Assembly (NCBI GenBank): GCA_020796225.1 | Contig: CM036753.1 | Coordinates: 71,539,865-71,603,864, forward strand | Origin: Arion vulgaris | Lineage: Eukaryota; Mollusca; Gastropoda; Stylommatophora; Arionidae | Length of the DNA: 64,000 nucleotides | Direction of reading: 5' to 3' | Part shown: positions 12,471 to 23,223 of the stretch, in pieces | Layout of the letters: every line of letters starts with the position of its first letter | Numbering within the stretch: the stretch's first letter is position 1 | The notes under the pieces: generated by a model | Databases searched by the model: none | Told to the model about the DNA's origin: nothing | What the model saw: only the letters and a program-made list of their open reading frames with translations | Program-made: the position numbers and the translations under genes

Positions 12471-12640
12471 ACTTTTAGCAATACAAGAACTCAAATTGTC
12501 CTTTCTCATGGGACTGTAGCTATCAGTTTTTCTATACTTTTAGCAATACAAGAACTCAAATTGTCCTTTCTCATGGGACTGTAGCTATCAGTTTTTCTAT
12601 ACTTTTAGCAATACAAGAACTCAAATTGTCCTTTCAAACG
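12471..12640. repeat. 65-bp tandem repeat, 2.6 copies
   Basis: Copies start at 12471, 12536 and 12601, each with ACTTTTAGCAATACAAGAAC and then CAAATTGTCC. The first two are identical, so the duplication is recent. The third diverges after TGTCCTTTC, although TCTCATGGGACTGTA recurs at 12657. Confidence 0.9.
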
Positions 12641-12660
12641 AAGGTATCAACCAGATTTCT

Positions 12661-13325
12661 CATGGGACTGTACCTATCAGCTCTTCTAACAATGACAGAC
12701 ATGTTCTGCAATGTGCTGCTCTCTGAGGACCTGTGAGGAATTAAGTTGAGGACTGAGGTCTGATGAACCAGTACTTCAAGGCGAGATTATAGTAATGTTA
12801 CTGAAGTGTCCATTTTGTTGCTTCGTTGAAGATAACAGTTTCAAAGACATGATGCTTCTCACCCATGAGACTTTGAAACTACCATTAACATTATATTTGT
12901 ATTTAGTATCGCTACGTGAACTGACACCACTCTCTTGTCACATGTTTCAGGAGGTGGTGAGGAGAGTAGTTAACTGGATATTTTTTTTGCAACAACTCGG
13001 CTATGTGTTTTCAAGTGCCCGTATTTTGTATGTATGTTATGCGATCGACGTCATGGCACATTGAGCATTCCATTCGTGTCTGTCCTCCGCTGCACCAGCC
13101 ATTCCAAAGTCCATTTGCTCACCGTACCCATGAGAAGTTGATTACAATATTTTCTCTCCCTACCACGAAGACAACACTGTCGGGCATGTCCAAACGTAAT
13201 GCCTAATTCTCGAACTCGCTCTAGTGTCTGAGACTCGCCCATGGCATATAAATGAGAGCGTACCGCATTGATGATATCGTATGTATGTATATATGTGTGT
13301 TTGTGTATGTATGTACGTATGTATG
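12661..13325. other. Unassigned sequence ending in a TATG/TGTA microsatellite
   Basis: No coding or transposon signature found. 13276-13333 is an irregular GTAT/GTGT microsatellite. Open frames at 12795-13064 and 13051-13377 lack recognisable domains; the latter translates the microsatellite into HTYIHT-type peptide. Confidence 0.45.
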
Positions 13326-13333
13326 TGTGTATG

Positions 13334-13493
13334 CAGTGGCGGCTCGTGACCATTTTTGCTTGTGGGGCCAGACACATATTTTTGGAAAAATCATGGATTT
13401 GGGTTATTTTTTTTATTTATAAAATAATAAATACACGTTACACATTATTTGTGGCGGGCCTGGCCCACTGGCCCTAATGACGAGCCGCCTCTG
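13334..13493. mobile_element. hAT-like MITE, CAGTGGCGGCTCGT ends
   Basis: The 160-bp element has terminal inverted repeats CAGTGGCGGCTCGT and ACGAGCCGCCTCTG. A subterminal inverted pair is built from GGGGCCAGAC and GGCCTGGCCC, with an AT-rich middle. Flanks TGTGTATG and TGTGTAGT are a decayed 8-bp duplication. Three more copies are in this window; no transposase is present, so it is non-autonomous. Confidence 0.85.
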
Positions 13494-13593
13494 TGTGTAG
13501 TATGTATGAATGTAATAATTGTGTAAGTGCACTGTGATTGAAAATTGCAAATTGAAAAGGACTGGGTTGCCTAGAGTACATGGGCGTTGATTT

Positions 13594-15044
13594 TAACTAG
13601 TTGTTCAGCAGTAATAGAATTCTAACTAGTTGTTCAGCAGTAATAGAATTCTAACTAGTTGTTCAGCAGTAATAGAATTCTAACTAGTTGTTCAGCAGTG
13701 ATAGAGTTCTAACTAGTTGTTCAGCAGTGATAGAGTTCTAACTAGTTGTTCAGCAGTGATAGAGTTCTAACTAGTTGTTCAGCAGTAATAGAATTCTAAC
13801 TAGTTGTTCAGCAGTGATAGAGTTCTAACTAGTTGTTCAGCAGTGATAGAGTTCTAACTAGTTGTTCAGCAGTGATAGAGTTCTAACTAGTTGTTCAGCA
13901 GTGATAGAGTTCTAACTAGTTGTTCAGCAGTGATAGAATTCTAACTAGTTGTTCAGCAGTGATAGAATTCTAACTAGTTGTTCAGCAGTGATAGAATTCT
14001 AACTAGTTGTTCAGCAGTGATAGAATTCTAACTAGTTGTTCAGCAGTAATAGAATTCTAACTAGTTGTTCAGCAGTGATAGAATTCTAACTAGTTGTTCA
14101 GCAGTGATAGAATTCTAACTAGTTGTTCAGCAGTGATAGAATTCTAACTAGTTGTTCAGCAGTGATAGAATTCTAACTAGTTGTTCAGCAGTGATAGAAT
14201 TCTAACTAGTTGTTCAGCAGTGATAGAATTCTAACTAGTTGTTCAGCAGTAATAGAATTCTAACTAGTTGTTCAGCAGTAATAGAATTCTAACTAGTTGT
14301 TCAGCAGTAATAGAATTCTAACTAGTTGTTCAGCAGTGATAGAATTCTAACTAGTTGTTCAGCAGTAATAGAATTCTAACTAGTTGTTCAGCAGTAATAG
14401 AATTCTAACTAATTGTTCAGCAGTAATAGAATTCTAACTAGTTGTTCAGCAGTGATAGAATTCTAACTAGTTGTTCAGCAGTAATAGAATTCTAACTAGT
14501 TGTTCAGCAGTGATAGAATTCTAACTAGTTGTTCAGCAGTAATAGAATTCTAACTAGTTGTTCAGCAGTGATAGAATTCTAACTAGTTGTTCAGCAGTAA
14601 TAGAATTCTAACTAGTTGTTCAGCAGTAATAGAATTCTAACTAGTTGTTCAGCAGTAATAGAATTCTAACTAGTTGTTCAGCAGTAATAGAATTCTAACT
14701 AGTTGTTCAGCAGTGATAGAATTCTAACTAGTTGTTCAGCAGTAATAGAATTCTAACTAGTTGTTCAGCAGTGATAGAATTCTAACTAGTTGTTCAGCAG
14801 TAATAGAATTCTAACTAGTTGTTCAGCAGTAATAGAATTCTAACTAGTTGTTCAGCAGTAATAGAATTCTAACTAGTTGTTCAGCAGTAATAGAATTCTA
14901 ACTAGTTGTTCAGCAGTGATAGAATTCTAACTAGTTGTTCAGCAGTAATAGAATTCTAACTAGTTGTTCAGCAGTAATAGAATTCTAACTAGTTGTTCAG
15001 CAGTAATAGAATTCTAACTAGTTGTTCAGCAGTAATAGAATTCT
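13594..15044 (+). repeat. 29-bp minisatellite, about 50 units
   Basis: The unit is TAACTAGTTGTTCAGCAGT followed by AATAGAATTC or GATAGAATTC. Two positions vary: AATAG/GATAG and GAATTC/GAGTTC. The GAGTTC form clusters in units between about 13690 and 13915; the rest mix AATAG and GATAG. One unit near 14410 has AATTGTTC. Identity is otherwise near perfect. Every frame has stops (TAA), so it is noncoding. Confidence 0.97.
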
Positions 15045-15295
15045 ACTTTAACCGTTATTGATTTCAGAATAATAGGCTTCTTAGAAACGATTGATGTATT
15101 AAACTATAGTTCCCCAATACAGTTTATATCATTATATCGAGATCAATAACAGCAAATGCCAGTAACATTTTCTGTTAAGCAAACCCTTTTCTTGTTGGTG
15201 AGTCGTCGTTTCTGCCGAGTAAGGTAGTGGGTGTTGCACTTCCTTCCACCTATTTAATATTTATTGTCTAGTTGACATGTGTTTCTTTTGAAGAT

Positions 15296-15640
15296 GTCAA
15301 CTTTATCTGTTCCAACTTGATTTATTCTTCTCCGCTCCTCGTGGAGCATAGGGCCTCAACAGTTGTTCGTCATTCTTCTCGGTCTCTGGCTGTTTTCGTT
15401 ATGATCTCCCAGGATAGTCGAGAAATTTTCAGTTCTTCAAGAAAACTTCGTCTCCAGGTCAGTTTAGGGCGCCTTCTTGTTCGTTTCCTTGCTGGTTCCA
15501 CTCAAGTGCTTGCCTAGTGACACTCGACTCTGTCTGGGTATGCCCGACTATTCGCCATTTTCTCCTCTTGACATGGGTTTCTAACCGGTTCTTATCTACA
15601 GGTCTGATGTTCCAACTTGGTTATTATAATGTTGCAGATA
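15296..15640 (-). mobile_element. LINE C-terminal end, group c
   Basis: Minus-strand translation, with frameshifts and stops, gives RKRTRRRPKLTWRRSFLEEL, then LSWEIITKTARDREE and finally TTVEALCSTRSGEE and a stop near 15305. This is the typical C-terminal tail of a non-LTR retrotransposon polyprotein. A sister copy in the other orientation is at 33540-33770. Dead copy. Confidence 0.75.
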
Positions 15641-15649
15641 GTGCCATGG

Positions 15650-16060
15650 GTAAAGATCAGTTACGGATACTTGATTTATTTTTCTTTCTGTTTTCTGATC
15701 CTGTTTTCTCTCACAGCGTCATGATAAGAAGAGATTTATAGAACGGACTTTTGTATTCGCTTCATAAAGTGTTTTTCCGTGCTCCTGTTATTTTTTAGGT
15801 ACACTATTTGCGTGGATGGCCTATTGTTTTATATCCACTGTATCGGAGTAACATTGCTCTTTGAGGCGCACTGTCTGTTGGTAATCTGCTTATGTGGCCG
15901 AACCATTTAATTTTAAAAATCTTGTTCTTTGCGCTTTGCAGCACTGCTGTGATCAGTCTTATGTATTCTGTGTACTTAATGTTTCTGTTTCCTGACGTGA
16001 AAATACAGAGTGGAAAACTCCAAATTGCCTGATGACGACTAAAAGTATACATGTTTCAAA
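15650..16060 (-). mobile_element. LINE C-terminal end, group b
   Basis: The minus-strand frame at 16052-15804 reads KIKWFGHISRLPTDSAPQRA, the C-terminal W-F-G-H signature of LINE polyproteins. Downstream sequence at 15690-15840 (AACGGACTTTTGT, GTTTTTCCG, GTGGATGGCCTATTG) matches fragments at 18370-18805, 33800-34000 and 46830-47015. Truncated and non-functional; it directly abuts the group c end on the same strand. Confidence 0.7.
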
Positions 16061-16187
16061 ACGGTCCTAAATGTTCCGAATCCGAAACGACCTCACCACG
16101 TCAGAAAAGTGGCATGGTATTATTAATATCTTCAGCTTATATAATAAACAGGCTGCACTAATAGTCGAGAAGATATAGATAGAGAAT

Positions 16188-16441
16188 CTTTTTCTTCTTC
16201 CAACACTACGTAACGACCACTTGTTAAACCACTCTTTGTGATCCGTATGTGATCTGAGCCTAAGAGCGATTGTACACTTTGCAACTTATGCGCCTACAAT
16301 CACATCCGATTTCTGCGACTCTTTTTATTTACTAGGGTAGCTTCCTTAGGCACCTACCGCAGTCGCCTCTTATGACATGCCTTGTAGGTCGCAGTGGTAC
16401 TATTCTTTGCCCTCATTGAAAGCCCTGGCAACACACAGGAT
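16188..16441 (-). mobile_element. SINE type B2, complete
   Basis: Tail (GAA)-like at the left edge (16188-16200), head at the right. Order on the plus strand: ACTCTTTGTGATCCGTATG, GAGCGATTGTACA, TTTATTTACTAGGGTAGCTT, core complement GCCTCTTATGACATGCC, and TACTATTCTTTGCC. Flanks GATAGAGAAT (16178-16187) and GATAGAAAAT (16442-16451) are a target-site duplication with one mismatch. Confidence 0.85.
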
Positions 16442-16740
16442 GATAGAAAATAAAACTCAATGTGAGAAGGAATTTCAGAGACTGCCAAACTGAATCATCA
16501 ACATGCGGCGGAAACGTTCTCGGATGCGTCTTTCTTACATGTCTATATGGTTTATAAACTTTGACGTAAAGTTTTCATATTCTTCAATCAAACCACGCAG
16601 ATCACAAGGATTTTGGTCAATTTGGTTGCTAAGAACGAACGCAAAGAAAGGAATCCACAGACAAGTATATCTTACAAATAATGGCCTTCGCTTTCTGAAT
16701 CGCTGTCTGTGTTTGTGCCCATACTATTCTTGGTTACTGA
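16442..16740. other. Unassigned sequence
   Basis: About 290 bp between a SINE and a MITE. The 106-codon open frame at 16503-16823 runs into the MITE and has no recognisable domain. Nothing else seen. Confidence 0.4.
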
Positions 16741-16903
16741 CAGTGGCGGCTCGTGGTCATTTTTGCTGGTGGGGCCAGACATTTTTCCGGATAAATCATG
16801 GTTTTTTGGTTGCTATATTTTAATTTAAAAATAATAAATACACGTTATACATTATTTTTGGTGGGGCCTGGCCCCACTGGCCCTTAATGACGAGCCGCCC
16901 CTG
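16741..16903. mobile_element. hAT-like MITE, CAGTGGCGGCTCGT ends
   Basis: Same family as 13334-13493. It starts CAGTGGCGGCTCGT and ends ACGAGCCGCCCCTG. Flanks GTTACTGA (16733-16740) and ATTACTGA (16904-16911) form an 8-bp duplication with one mismatch, the length expected of hAT elements. Confidence 0.88.
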
Positions 16904-16939
16904 ATTACTGAGATACACCACATACACTCATGGATCTTT

Positions 16940-17232
16940 ATGAAAAAGTGGTTAAGTCGTTTGTCTGACGTTCTGAAGGTTTGAATCCAGACCAACCTGC
17001 TGCCTTGCAGGTCGGCTGGGGACAGCCAAAGACTGATTTAGAACGAACCCAGTAAACGCTGGCTAAAACCGGACACATCGCTGAAGGATAAACACCAGAG
17101 TTCCAAATGTTACTGAAGATGTGACGATACCCACACATGCTAATGCTGCATGAATCATACTTCCATATAAATGAGATTTATGGGGACATTTGGTACATTA
17201 GTCTAAGCGGTGATCGCGAGAGAGAGAGAATC
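16940..17232 (+). mobile_element. SINE with tRNA-like head, body A and (GA)n tail
   Basis: A tRNA-like head (AGTGGTTAAGTCG box-A region, GGTTTGAATCC box B at 16978-16988) leads into ACCTGCTGCCTTGCAGGTCG, GGCTGGGGACAGCC and body A (CAGTAAACGCTGGCTAAAAC, GATGTGACG), ending with GATCGCGAGAGAGAGAG. Body A and tail match 827-1172, but the head is different: the core head is absent. Confidence 0.75.
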
Positions 17233-17649
17233 CAGATCTAGTAGCATGTCCAAGACTCCGGAGATTCCTAAGATTGTTGCTGAAGCTATGAAGTTTATGC
17301 TTTGTGCAACACTTTTAGCAAATGACGTGCCATATCTGCCCAGAGGACGGGCCATAAGTGGTAACCCTGTGCAATGAAGCCAATTCTCCTTCAGGTTTCT
17401 TTTTAAACACGCATACGCCTAGATAACTGAATATAACCAGCTCAGTACAACAACCTAATCCAGCATAGATATTTAATAGACATCTATTTCAGAACTTACA
17501 TTGATCGTGTGATCTTGTAGCTGTTGACTATTTCTTGCTTGAATGGTTTCTTTTGTAAACTATACATTATAAATATGAATGTGTTTTACGATTATTATCA
17601 GTGTTGATCCTTCATTTATATGGTTCAAGCCATTCTGCTTTGAGGACAA
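17233..17649. other. Unassigned sequence
   Basis: No repeat shared with the rest of the window and no coding signature seen. Confidence 0.4.
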
Positions 17650-17660
17650 AATAAGTATAT

Positions 17661-17844
17661 TTTTTTTTCCCGATCCAGAAGCACTTGAGCTGAAAGCTCT
17701 TCGGCTCAGTGCCATGGACATCGTAACCCTTCGGTTCGGTACCACGAACACCGTAAATCTGGGAATCTGTGGCTTTTTCTGCCATCCCGCGGAATTGAAC
17801 CCGCACACACAGAGGGATAGTCACCCGTAGTCCAACGCGCTACG
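17661..17844 (-). mobile_element. tRNA-derived SINE-1
   Basis: Minus strand: box A TAGCGCGTTGGA (near 17842), box B GGTTCAATTCC (near 17788-17798), a tRNA-unrelated part with CCGAACCGAAGGG, and a short A tail (T8 on plus at 17661). An 11-bp perfect target-site duplication AATAAGTATAT flanks it at 17650-17660 and 17845-17855. Slightly 5' truncated compared with the copy at 17958. Confidence 0.88.
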
Positions 17845-17957
17845 AATAAGTATATAAAAAATAGGACATTTTGAAAATAGAACATTTTGCGGTTGTCTGA
17901 TATTGTGAAACTAAAATTATACGACACGCATTTTATCAGAAAATGTAATAGACGATT

Positions 17958-18131
17958 TTTTAATTTTTTTTCCGATCCAGAAGCACTTGAGCTGAAAGCT
18001 CTTCGGTTCGGTGCCACGAACACCGTAAATCTGGGAAATCTGTGGTTTTTCTGCCAGTCCGCGGAATTGAACCCGCACACACAGAGAACTTGTCACCCGT
18101 AGTCCAACGCGCTACGAACACGCGGGCGGCC
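17958..18131 (-). mobile_element. tRNA-derived SINE-1, fuller 5' end
   Basis: The same family reads from GGCCGCCCGCGTGTTCG at its 5' end (18131) through box A TAGCGCGTTGGA and box B GGTTCAATTCC to CTTCTGGATCGG and an A-rich tail. Flanks TAATAGACGATT (17946-17957) and TAATAGACAATT (18132-18143) differ at one base. The two copies sit 113 bp apart as independent insertions with different duplications. Confidence 0.88.
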
Positions 18132-18369
18132 TAATAGACAATTAAGGAATGGTTTATATAGTTGCTGAATGCTCCACTAAACACCACTGAACAGAATAAA
18201 GATCAGTATGAGGGAGATTCGTTCTTCTTACCTCAGAGCAGCTACAGTGGGTTAGTAGTATATTGCAGTACCCGGAATTTTAATGATCACCAATTGGTAC
18301 GCTAATACAGCTCAGTATGACTGAGTTTACGCTGACTTCCTACCAGCTAATATGTGGCCACAATTATAC

Positions 18370-18805
18370 TGAAACAATTCTTCTTTTCTGATCATGTAAG
18401 TGTCTCACAACGTCAGGATCAGATTTATCAAATCAGTTTTTGTGTTCGTTTCATAGTGTTTTTCATCGCCTCTTACACTTCTGAAATCCATCTTTTGCGT
18501 GGACAGCCTATTGTTTTGTATCTACTGTATCGGAGCAACATTGCTCTTTAAGGCGTACTGTCTGTTGGTAATCTTCTCATGTGGTTGAACCATTTAATTT
18601 GTTGTTTCTTGATAAGTTCAGTATTGATGGTGTGCCCACTTCTTTCCTGATGTCTTCATTACTAAACCGGTCTCTTCTTGATACTCTCTTAGAATTCTGC
18701 GTAGACACTTCATCTCTGTCGTCACCAGTTTGCTTCTATCATTTGATGTCAGCGTCCAGGTAACATAACTGATAACATAATGTTGGGAGAAATATTTGAT
18801 GAACA
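18370..18805 (-). mobile_element. LINE C-terminal end, group b
   Basis: Minus-strand reading gives TWTLTSNDRSKLVTTEMKCL, RRILR, then after a frameshift DRFSNEDIRKEVGT, followed at 18480-18600 by the GCGTGGACAGCCTATTG segment shared with 15650-16060. These are the post-reverse-transcriptase C-terminal motifs (ExxCLRRI.. NEDIR) of non-LTR elements. Decayed. Confidence 0.75.
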
Positions 18806-19097
18806 ATACTCTTTTAAGTGTTCATGGCGACAAGTCATCTCAAAATTGATGCCATTTGTCATATGATTTGATTTGCTTTATTGCACCTATGTTGAATTTC
18901 TCTGTCTTCTTCCATTTACTTCAGAAATGTTCTGTTCAACATGTATATACTTTATATACTGCAAATGTGTTTCTTGACAACTGAGAACACTCATATGGTA
19001 GATAGCAGTTCTGTTGAAGTTGAAAATAAAAATGCTGATAATTTGTTTTTTCTTTGGAAGAAAAACTTGTCTGCGACTTTTTAAAGAATGATATTGC

Positions 19098-19255
19098 CTG
19101 CCTGCCCAGCGTGTTCGTATCGTGTTGGACGACGGGTGACAAGCCCCATGTAAGTGCGGTTCAATTCCGCGGGCTAGCAGAAAAGCCACAGGTTCTCCAG
19201 ATTTACCGTGTTTGTGGCACCGAACCGAAGAGTTACGATGTCTATAGATCATTCT
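19098..19255 (+). mobile_element. tRNA-derived SINE-1, decayed
   Basis: Plus-strand copy: CAGCGTGTTCGTATCGTGTT (box A decayed), GCGGTTCAATTCCGCGG (box B intact), then CCAGATTTACCGTGTTTGTG and CACCGAACCGAAGAG. No clear A tail or target duplication. Confidence 0.75.
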
Positions 19256-19500
19256 TTTTGGGAGCCGAAACCCAAGCTGTTTCTGAATCGAAAAATAGAT
19301 ATTCTAAATAATCTCTTGACTTATGTCAAAGTTGAGATGCTATAGATGACAAATTCTCAATCTTTACTTGCTGTGTTGTTATTTGTGTGCTGAGCTGTTG
19401 GAAATTTGTATTGATAACTTCTTATATGGTTATACAATAACTAATATTTTAGCTCGACCTAGAACGAAATACGATCATTTTAACGTAAGTTGAAGTACTT

Positions 19501-19745
19501 TTGCCGGTGTATTGTCGGGGATCTCAAGGGAACAGAGAATAGTAATACTGCGACCGACAAGGCGACTGAGGTAATGGTCTAGGGAAGCTACCTAGTAAAT
19601 AAAAAGCGTCGCAGAAATCGGATGTGCTGGCCTACTTGTACACACATAGTGGCGCAACGTATAATTGCTCTTAGGATCGGATCACATACAAATCACAAAG
19701 AGTGGTTAAAAATGAAGCGTTATGGAGGGATCGTTCGAGGAAGAA
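19501..19745 (+). mobile_element. SINE type B2
   Basis: Plus orientation: a decayed head, ATAGTAATACTGCGACC, GGCGACTGAGG core remnant, AAGCTACCTAGTAAATAAAA, GCGTCGCAGAAATCGGATGT, ATTGCTCTTAGGATC, AAATCACAAAGAGTGGTTAA, and a weak GAGGAAGAA tail. Confidence 0.8.
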
Positions 19746-20415
19746 TTAGTACTTTTTCTAGCTTGATTAGAATTCTCATGCAACGTATTTTTTTCAGAGA
19801 ACAGAGAGAGAGAGCATGACTCCTGGAATACGAGAAAATAAGCAGGGGACGACGAAGACGGTGGTGGCAACACAAAAACCCTTGAAAATGACCAGTAGAC
19901 TACTAATTTTCACTCTTCCTAATAGGAACTATCTGACCGCCTTTGCTGAATGCCGAACCAGGGGCAGAATATACTTTGTAAACTTAATAAATATATAAGA
20001 AATGACACCAAAAGAAACACAACAGCAACGAATATTTAAACAGCATATTTAATAGCAGCAAAGATGGTCAATTACATTGTGGTTGACATGAATAAAAGTT
20101 ACATTCATCATTTTATTTATAATAATAATAATAATAATACTGAACAAATCAAATATTCATATCAGTAAACGTCAGCATTAGTATAGACAAACCATGGATT
20201 AGTTCAAGATGAATATATGAAGATGAATATGTGAATATATGAAGATGAATATATGAAGGTGATCAATGAATTATTGAGCATCAGCTGATAAAGCGAGATT
20301 GAACAATGGTAATGTGAGACATATTTGCAATATGATGGCTGAAGTTATGAAAGTAAATAAACATACACACAAATATGTGTAAGTCAAATAAACTATAGTG
20401 ATCATGTGACAGCAC
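19746..20415. other. Unassigned AT-rich sequence with small simple repeats
   Basis: Contains (AAT)n at 20118-20139 and irregular repeats of GAAGATGAATATATGAA at 20208-20262. The open frame 19816-19998 has no domain. Nothing else recognised. Confidence 0.4.
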
Positions 20416-20470
20416 TCTAGCTCCAGTGGTTCTCAGCCAGGAGGGCGCAACCCCATAGAGGAGTGAGACA
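20410..20470 (+). mobile_element. Possible hAT-type terminus
   Basis: CCAGTGGTTCTCAGCCAGGA resembles the CAGTGGTTCTCAA-type inverted-repeat end of some hAT transposons, followed by GGGCGCAACCCC. No opposite end (TGAGAACCACTG) was found nearby, so this is a fragment at best. Confidence 0.35.
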
Positions 20471-21835
20471 GCATCAGGGTAGATGTGAACCATTATGAAC
20501 ATTTAGTAGAATTTATATTTTAATAAGTTTTTATACTAACTTTTTTCCAGTTAAAATATGGTTTGTTTTTTTAATTTCAAGTTCAAAATTTCTTTTAAAA
20601 ATTAACAAGAACATCATTGATTTTGACTCATGCTAAAATTTATCTCAAATTTCTTGTTAGAAATTTGTTTTCTTAATGTTAACTGGTAGTATTTCTCAAT
20701 GTAATATTATTGGATTCAGATGACAGTGCTGTTATAGCGTGAAAATTTTTTTTTTCCGTTGCTGTTTGAAAATTACAGTTGATTCAACGGAGAACATTAG
20801 AATAAAAATGGGAAGGAGTTGAAGCCTTGCCTTATCTTCAAGCTAAACGCCAGCTGCAAATTTGGAAAATAACTGCTGCTGTAAACCAACATTAATATTT
20901 GTTTCCAAAATGTGTGTATATTGATATTACTAAAGACGCACATACAATACAAGAAAGCACTAAGTAAAATTACTTTACTTTGTGTGTTTATATTTTGTCT
21001 ATAGCCAAAGTGCGGAACAGTTTTTTAAAATAAAATAGCTAAATCTGGTAAAACTTGTATAAATATTTGTTATGTGATTTTCATTTGCTTTCTAAATACA
21101 CTCTTTAGTGTATCTGTTTTATGTGATTTCCATTTGCTTTCTAAATACACTCTGTATATTATATCTGTGATAATTTTAACGGTTTCATAGCTCTCCTAGT
21201 TGGCAATTGATTTTCTCTTGAGAATGGTGTTAACATGTATTTATTTATTTATACATGAAATTCAAACTAGTTTAGCATAGTCTTCTTTCACTTATTTTAG
21301 ACGGAAATTCTCATGTTAGACTGTTTCATGATTGTTGCTACAATATACAGGTTCTCTTCAAATGGGCTAAATATTTGCAGTTGTGCATATAGACTATGCT
21401 AATTTTAACAAGAAATGAAGTCAAATTTCTCAAAACAAACAAAACCAGGCACAATAAGACACAATGTGGGACATATGTACATAAATTGTTTATCACAGCA
21501 AACGTGTGGCTTACATCCTTAGAAATTCGGAAAGAAACTAACAGCAATGATTGTGAAATGCTAACATATTTATTTAGCATTTATTGTTTGAAAACTTGAT
21601 GGAATCAACGTCTACATACACAATGGCGACCCAAATGTGCAAGGTCTCCTTTATCAAATGAAAAGCATCAGCGCAAGAACACTTACATGACCGCTCAGGC
21701 GATTAATTTTTTCCTTAACTCAAAATGTTCAAATGTTTTTATGTTTGATTAAAGAAGTTCATCATTAAATGCATTGTCTTTACTTCGAGAATACACCAGA
21801 GAGGTACAGCATTACACGACGGAGACTGTTGTCAT
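20471..21835. other. Unassigned AT-rich sequence
   Basis: No gene or transposon signature. A local duplication at 21070-21170 repeats ATGTGATTT, CATTTGCTTTCTAAATACAC and TCTGT twice. Open frames at 21338-21599 on both strands are domain-free. Confidence 0.4.
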
Positions 21836-21904
21836 CATCGCTTGCGATGGACGACTATTATTATTATTAAATAGCTTTCTGCCCTTTTCATAAGCAGCTG
21901 TGAT

Positions 21905-22342
21905 AAACAAAATATCTCGAGGAACTCCAATTGATATGCAGCTTCATAGAGGCAACCCATCTCATGGTTTAGACGAGCATAAAACCTCTCGAGGAACTCC
22001 AACTGATATGCAGCTTTATAGAGGCAACCCATCTCATGGTTTAGACGAGCATAAAACCTCTCGAGGAGCTCCAACTGATATGCAGCTTTATAGAGGCAAC
22101 CCATCTCATGGTTTAGACGAACATAAAACCTCTCGAGGAACTCCAACTGATATGCAACTTCATAGAGGCAACCCATCTCATGGTTTAGACGAGCATAAAA
22201 CCTCTCGAGGAACTCCAACTGACATGCAGCTTCATAGAGGCAGCCCATCTCATGGTTTAGACCAGCATAAAACCTCTCGAGGAACTCCAACTGATATGCA
22301 GCTTCATAGAGGCAGCCCATCTCATGGTTTAGACGAGCATAC
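21905..22342. repeat. 72-bp minisatellite, six units
   Basis: Each unit contains GGAACTCCAACTGATATGCA, TAGAGGCAACCCATCTCATG and TTTAGACGAGCATAAAACC. 72 is a multiple of three, so both strands stay open: 154 codons on plus and 177 on minus, giving 24-residue periodic peptides. A single-copy version follows the LINE RNase H remnant at 57600-57680, showing the unit is LINE 3' sequence. The open frames are therefore unlikely to be genes. Confidence 0.92.
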
Positions 22343-22581
22343 TTCTTCTCGAAGTCTACAGTGACCACTTCAAACCACTTGAATGTATGTGATCTGAGCT
22401 AGAGCGATTGTACTCATGGTTTATGCGTAGCAATAAGCAGCATATCCGATTTCTGCGATGCTTTATTACTGGTTAGCTTCCTAGCTCCTGATGCCCCTCA
22501 GTCGTCTTTAACAACAGGCCTTGTAGGTCGCAGTGTTACTATTCTTTGCTCCCTTGCGAGCCCGGCAACGTACGGGCGCCC
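22343..22581 (-). mobile_element. SINE type B2, complete, inside LINE 3' sequence
   Basis: Tail TTCTTCTCGAAG at the left, head GGCGCCCGTACGTTGCCGGG on the minus strand at the right. Flanks AGACGAGCATAC (22331-22342) and AGACTAGCATAC (22582-22593) are a target-site duplication with one mismatch. The uninterrupted site GACGAGCATACGAAACC exists at 57660-57676. Immediately right of the insertion the LINE tail continues to CGAACGCAAAGAAGAAGAAG. Confidence 0.9.
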
Positions 22582-22593
22582 AGACTAGCATAC

Positions 22594-22965
22594 GAAACCG
22601 AACGCAAAGAAGAAGAAGGTAATAAAACTCAAAATACTGAAAGGAAACAAAATGAGCACCTTAATTAAAATGTTAGAACTTGATAACAATATTCATACCT
22701 GCTATTCTGTTTGTTAGCAAGAAAAAAAGATGCGCATTGTACCCGGATGTCACAACTTACTCAAAAATAATATTATAAATTTTGGTTTTAAGTTGCGCGT
22801 CTCACTACAAAAAAAAAGGTCTTTAAAACATTACAATAACAATGAAAACACACGTTGTATGCTGAACTAAAAATATACGGGTACTGTAAAACACAAACCT
22901 GACAACGAACAATCTGTTAACAATGTCAAGTTCAGGTGTTACATTTTCATAATAATATTAATACA
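22594..22965. other. Unassigned AT-rich sequence
   Basis: Starts with the last 25 bases of a LINE-type (GAA)n tail; the rest shows no signature. Confidence 0.4.
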
Positions 22966-22967
22966 CC

Positions 22968-23062
22968 TTGTCCAAACATAGGGGAACGCGTGGCCGAATG
23001 AAAAAGAACACCATATTCTTTATCATAATGACGCGGGTTCAAATCCCGGTTTTTTTAAAGCT
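22968..23062 (+). other. tRNA-like pseudogene or SINE head
   Basis: GCGTGGCCGAATG resembles the box A of Ser/Leu-type tRNAs, GGGTTCAAATCCCGG is a perfect box B near 23037, and a T7 run follows at once as a possible Pol III terminator. The anticodon arm is A-rich and does not pair, and the acceptor stem is absent, so a functional tRNA is not supported. Confidence 0.45.
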
Positions 23063-23223
23063 AAATCTACAATTTAAAAAATCCCGTTTGGTGACAGTTC
23101 CGACAGCGTGGCCTTTAAAATCCCAAAACTATTTTTTTAAATTCGAAATGTCCTAATAATTTATTCTTGCTTAATAAAAAAATAACAATTTTATAATTTT
23201 TTTAACATTTCTAGTATGTGTTT

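Noticed and set aside
13051..13477. Open frames of 69-108 codons on both strands
   Set aside because: They translate a TATG/TGTA microsatellite and MITE sequence; no domain.
17661..18131. Two functional tRNA genes
   Set aside because: Box A and box B are present but tails, tRNA-unrelated bodies and target duplications show they are SINE copies.
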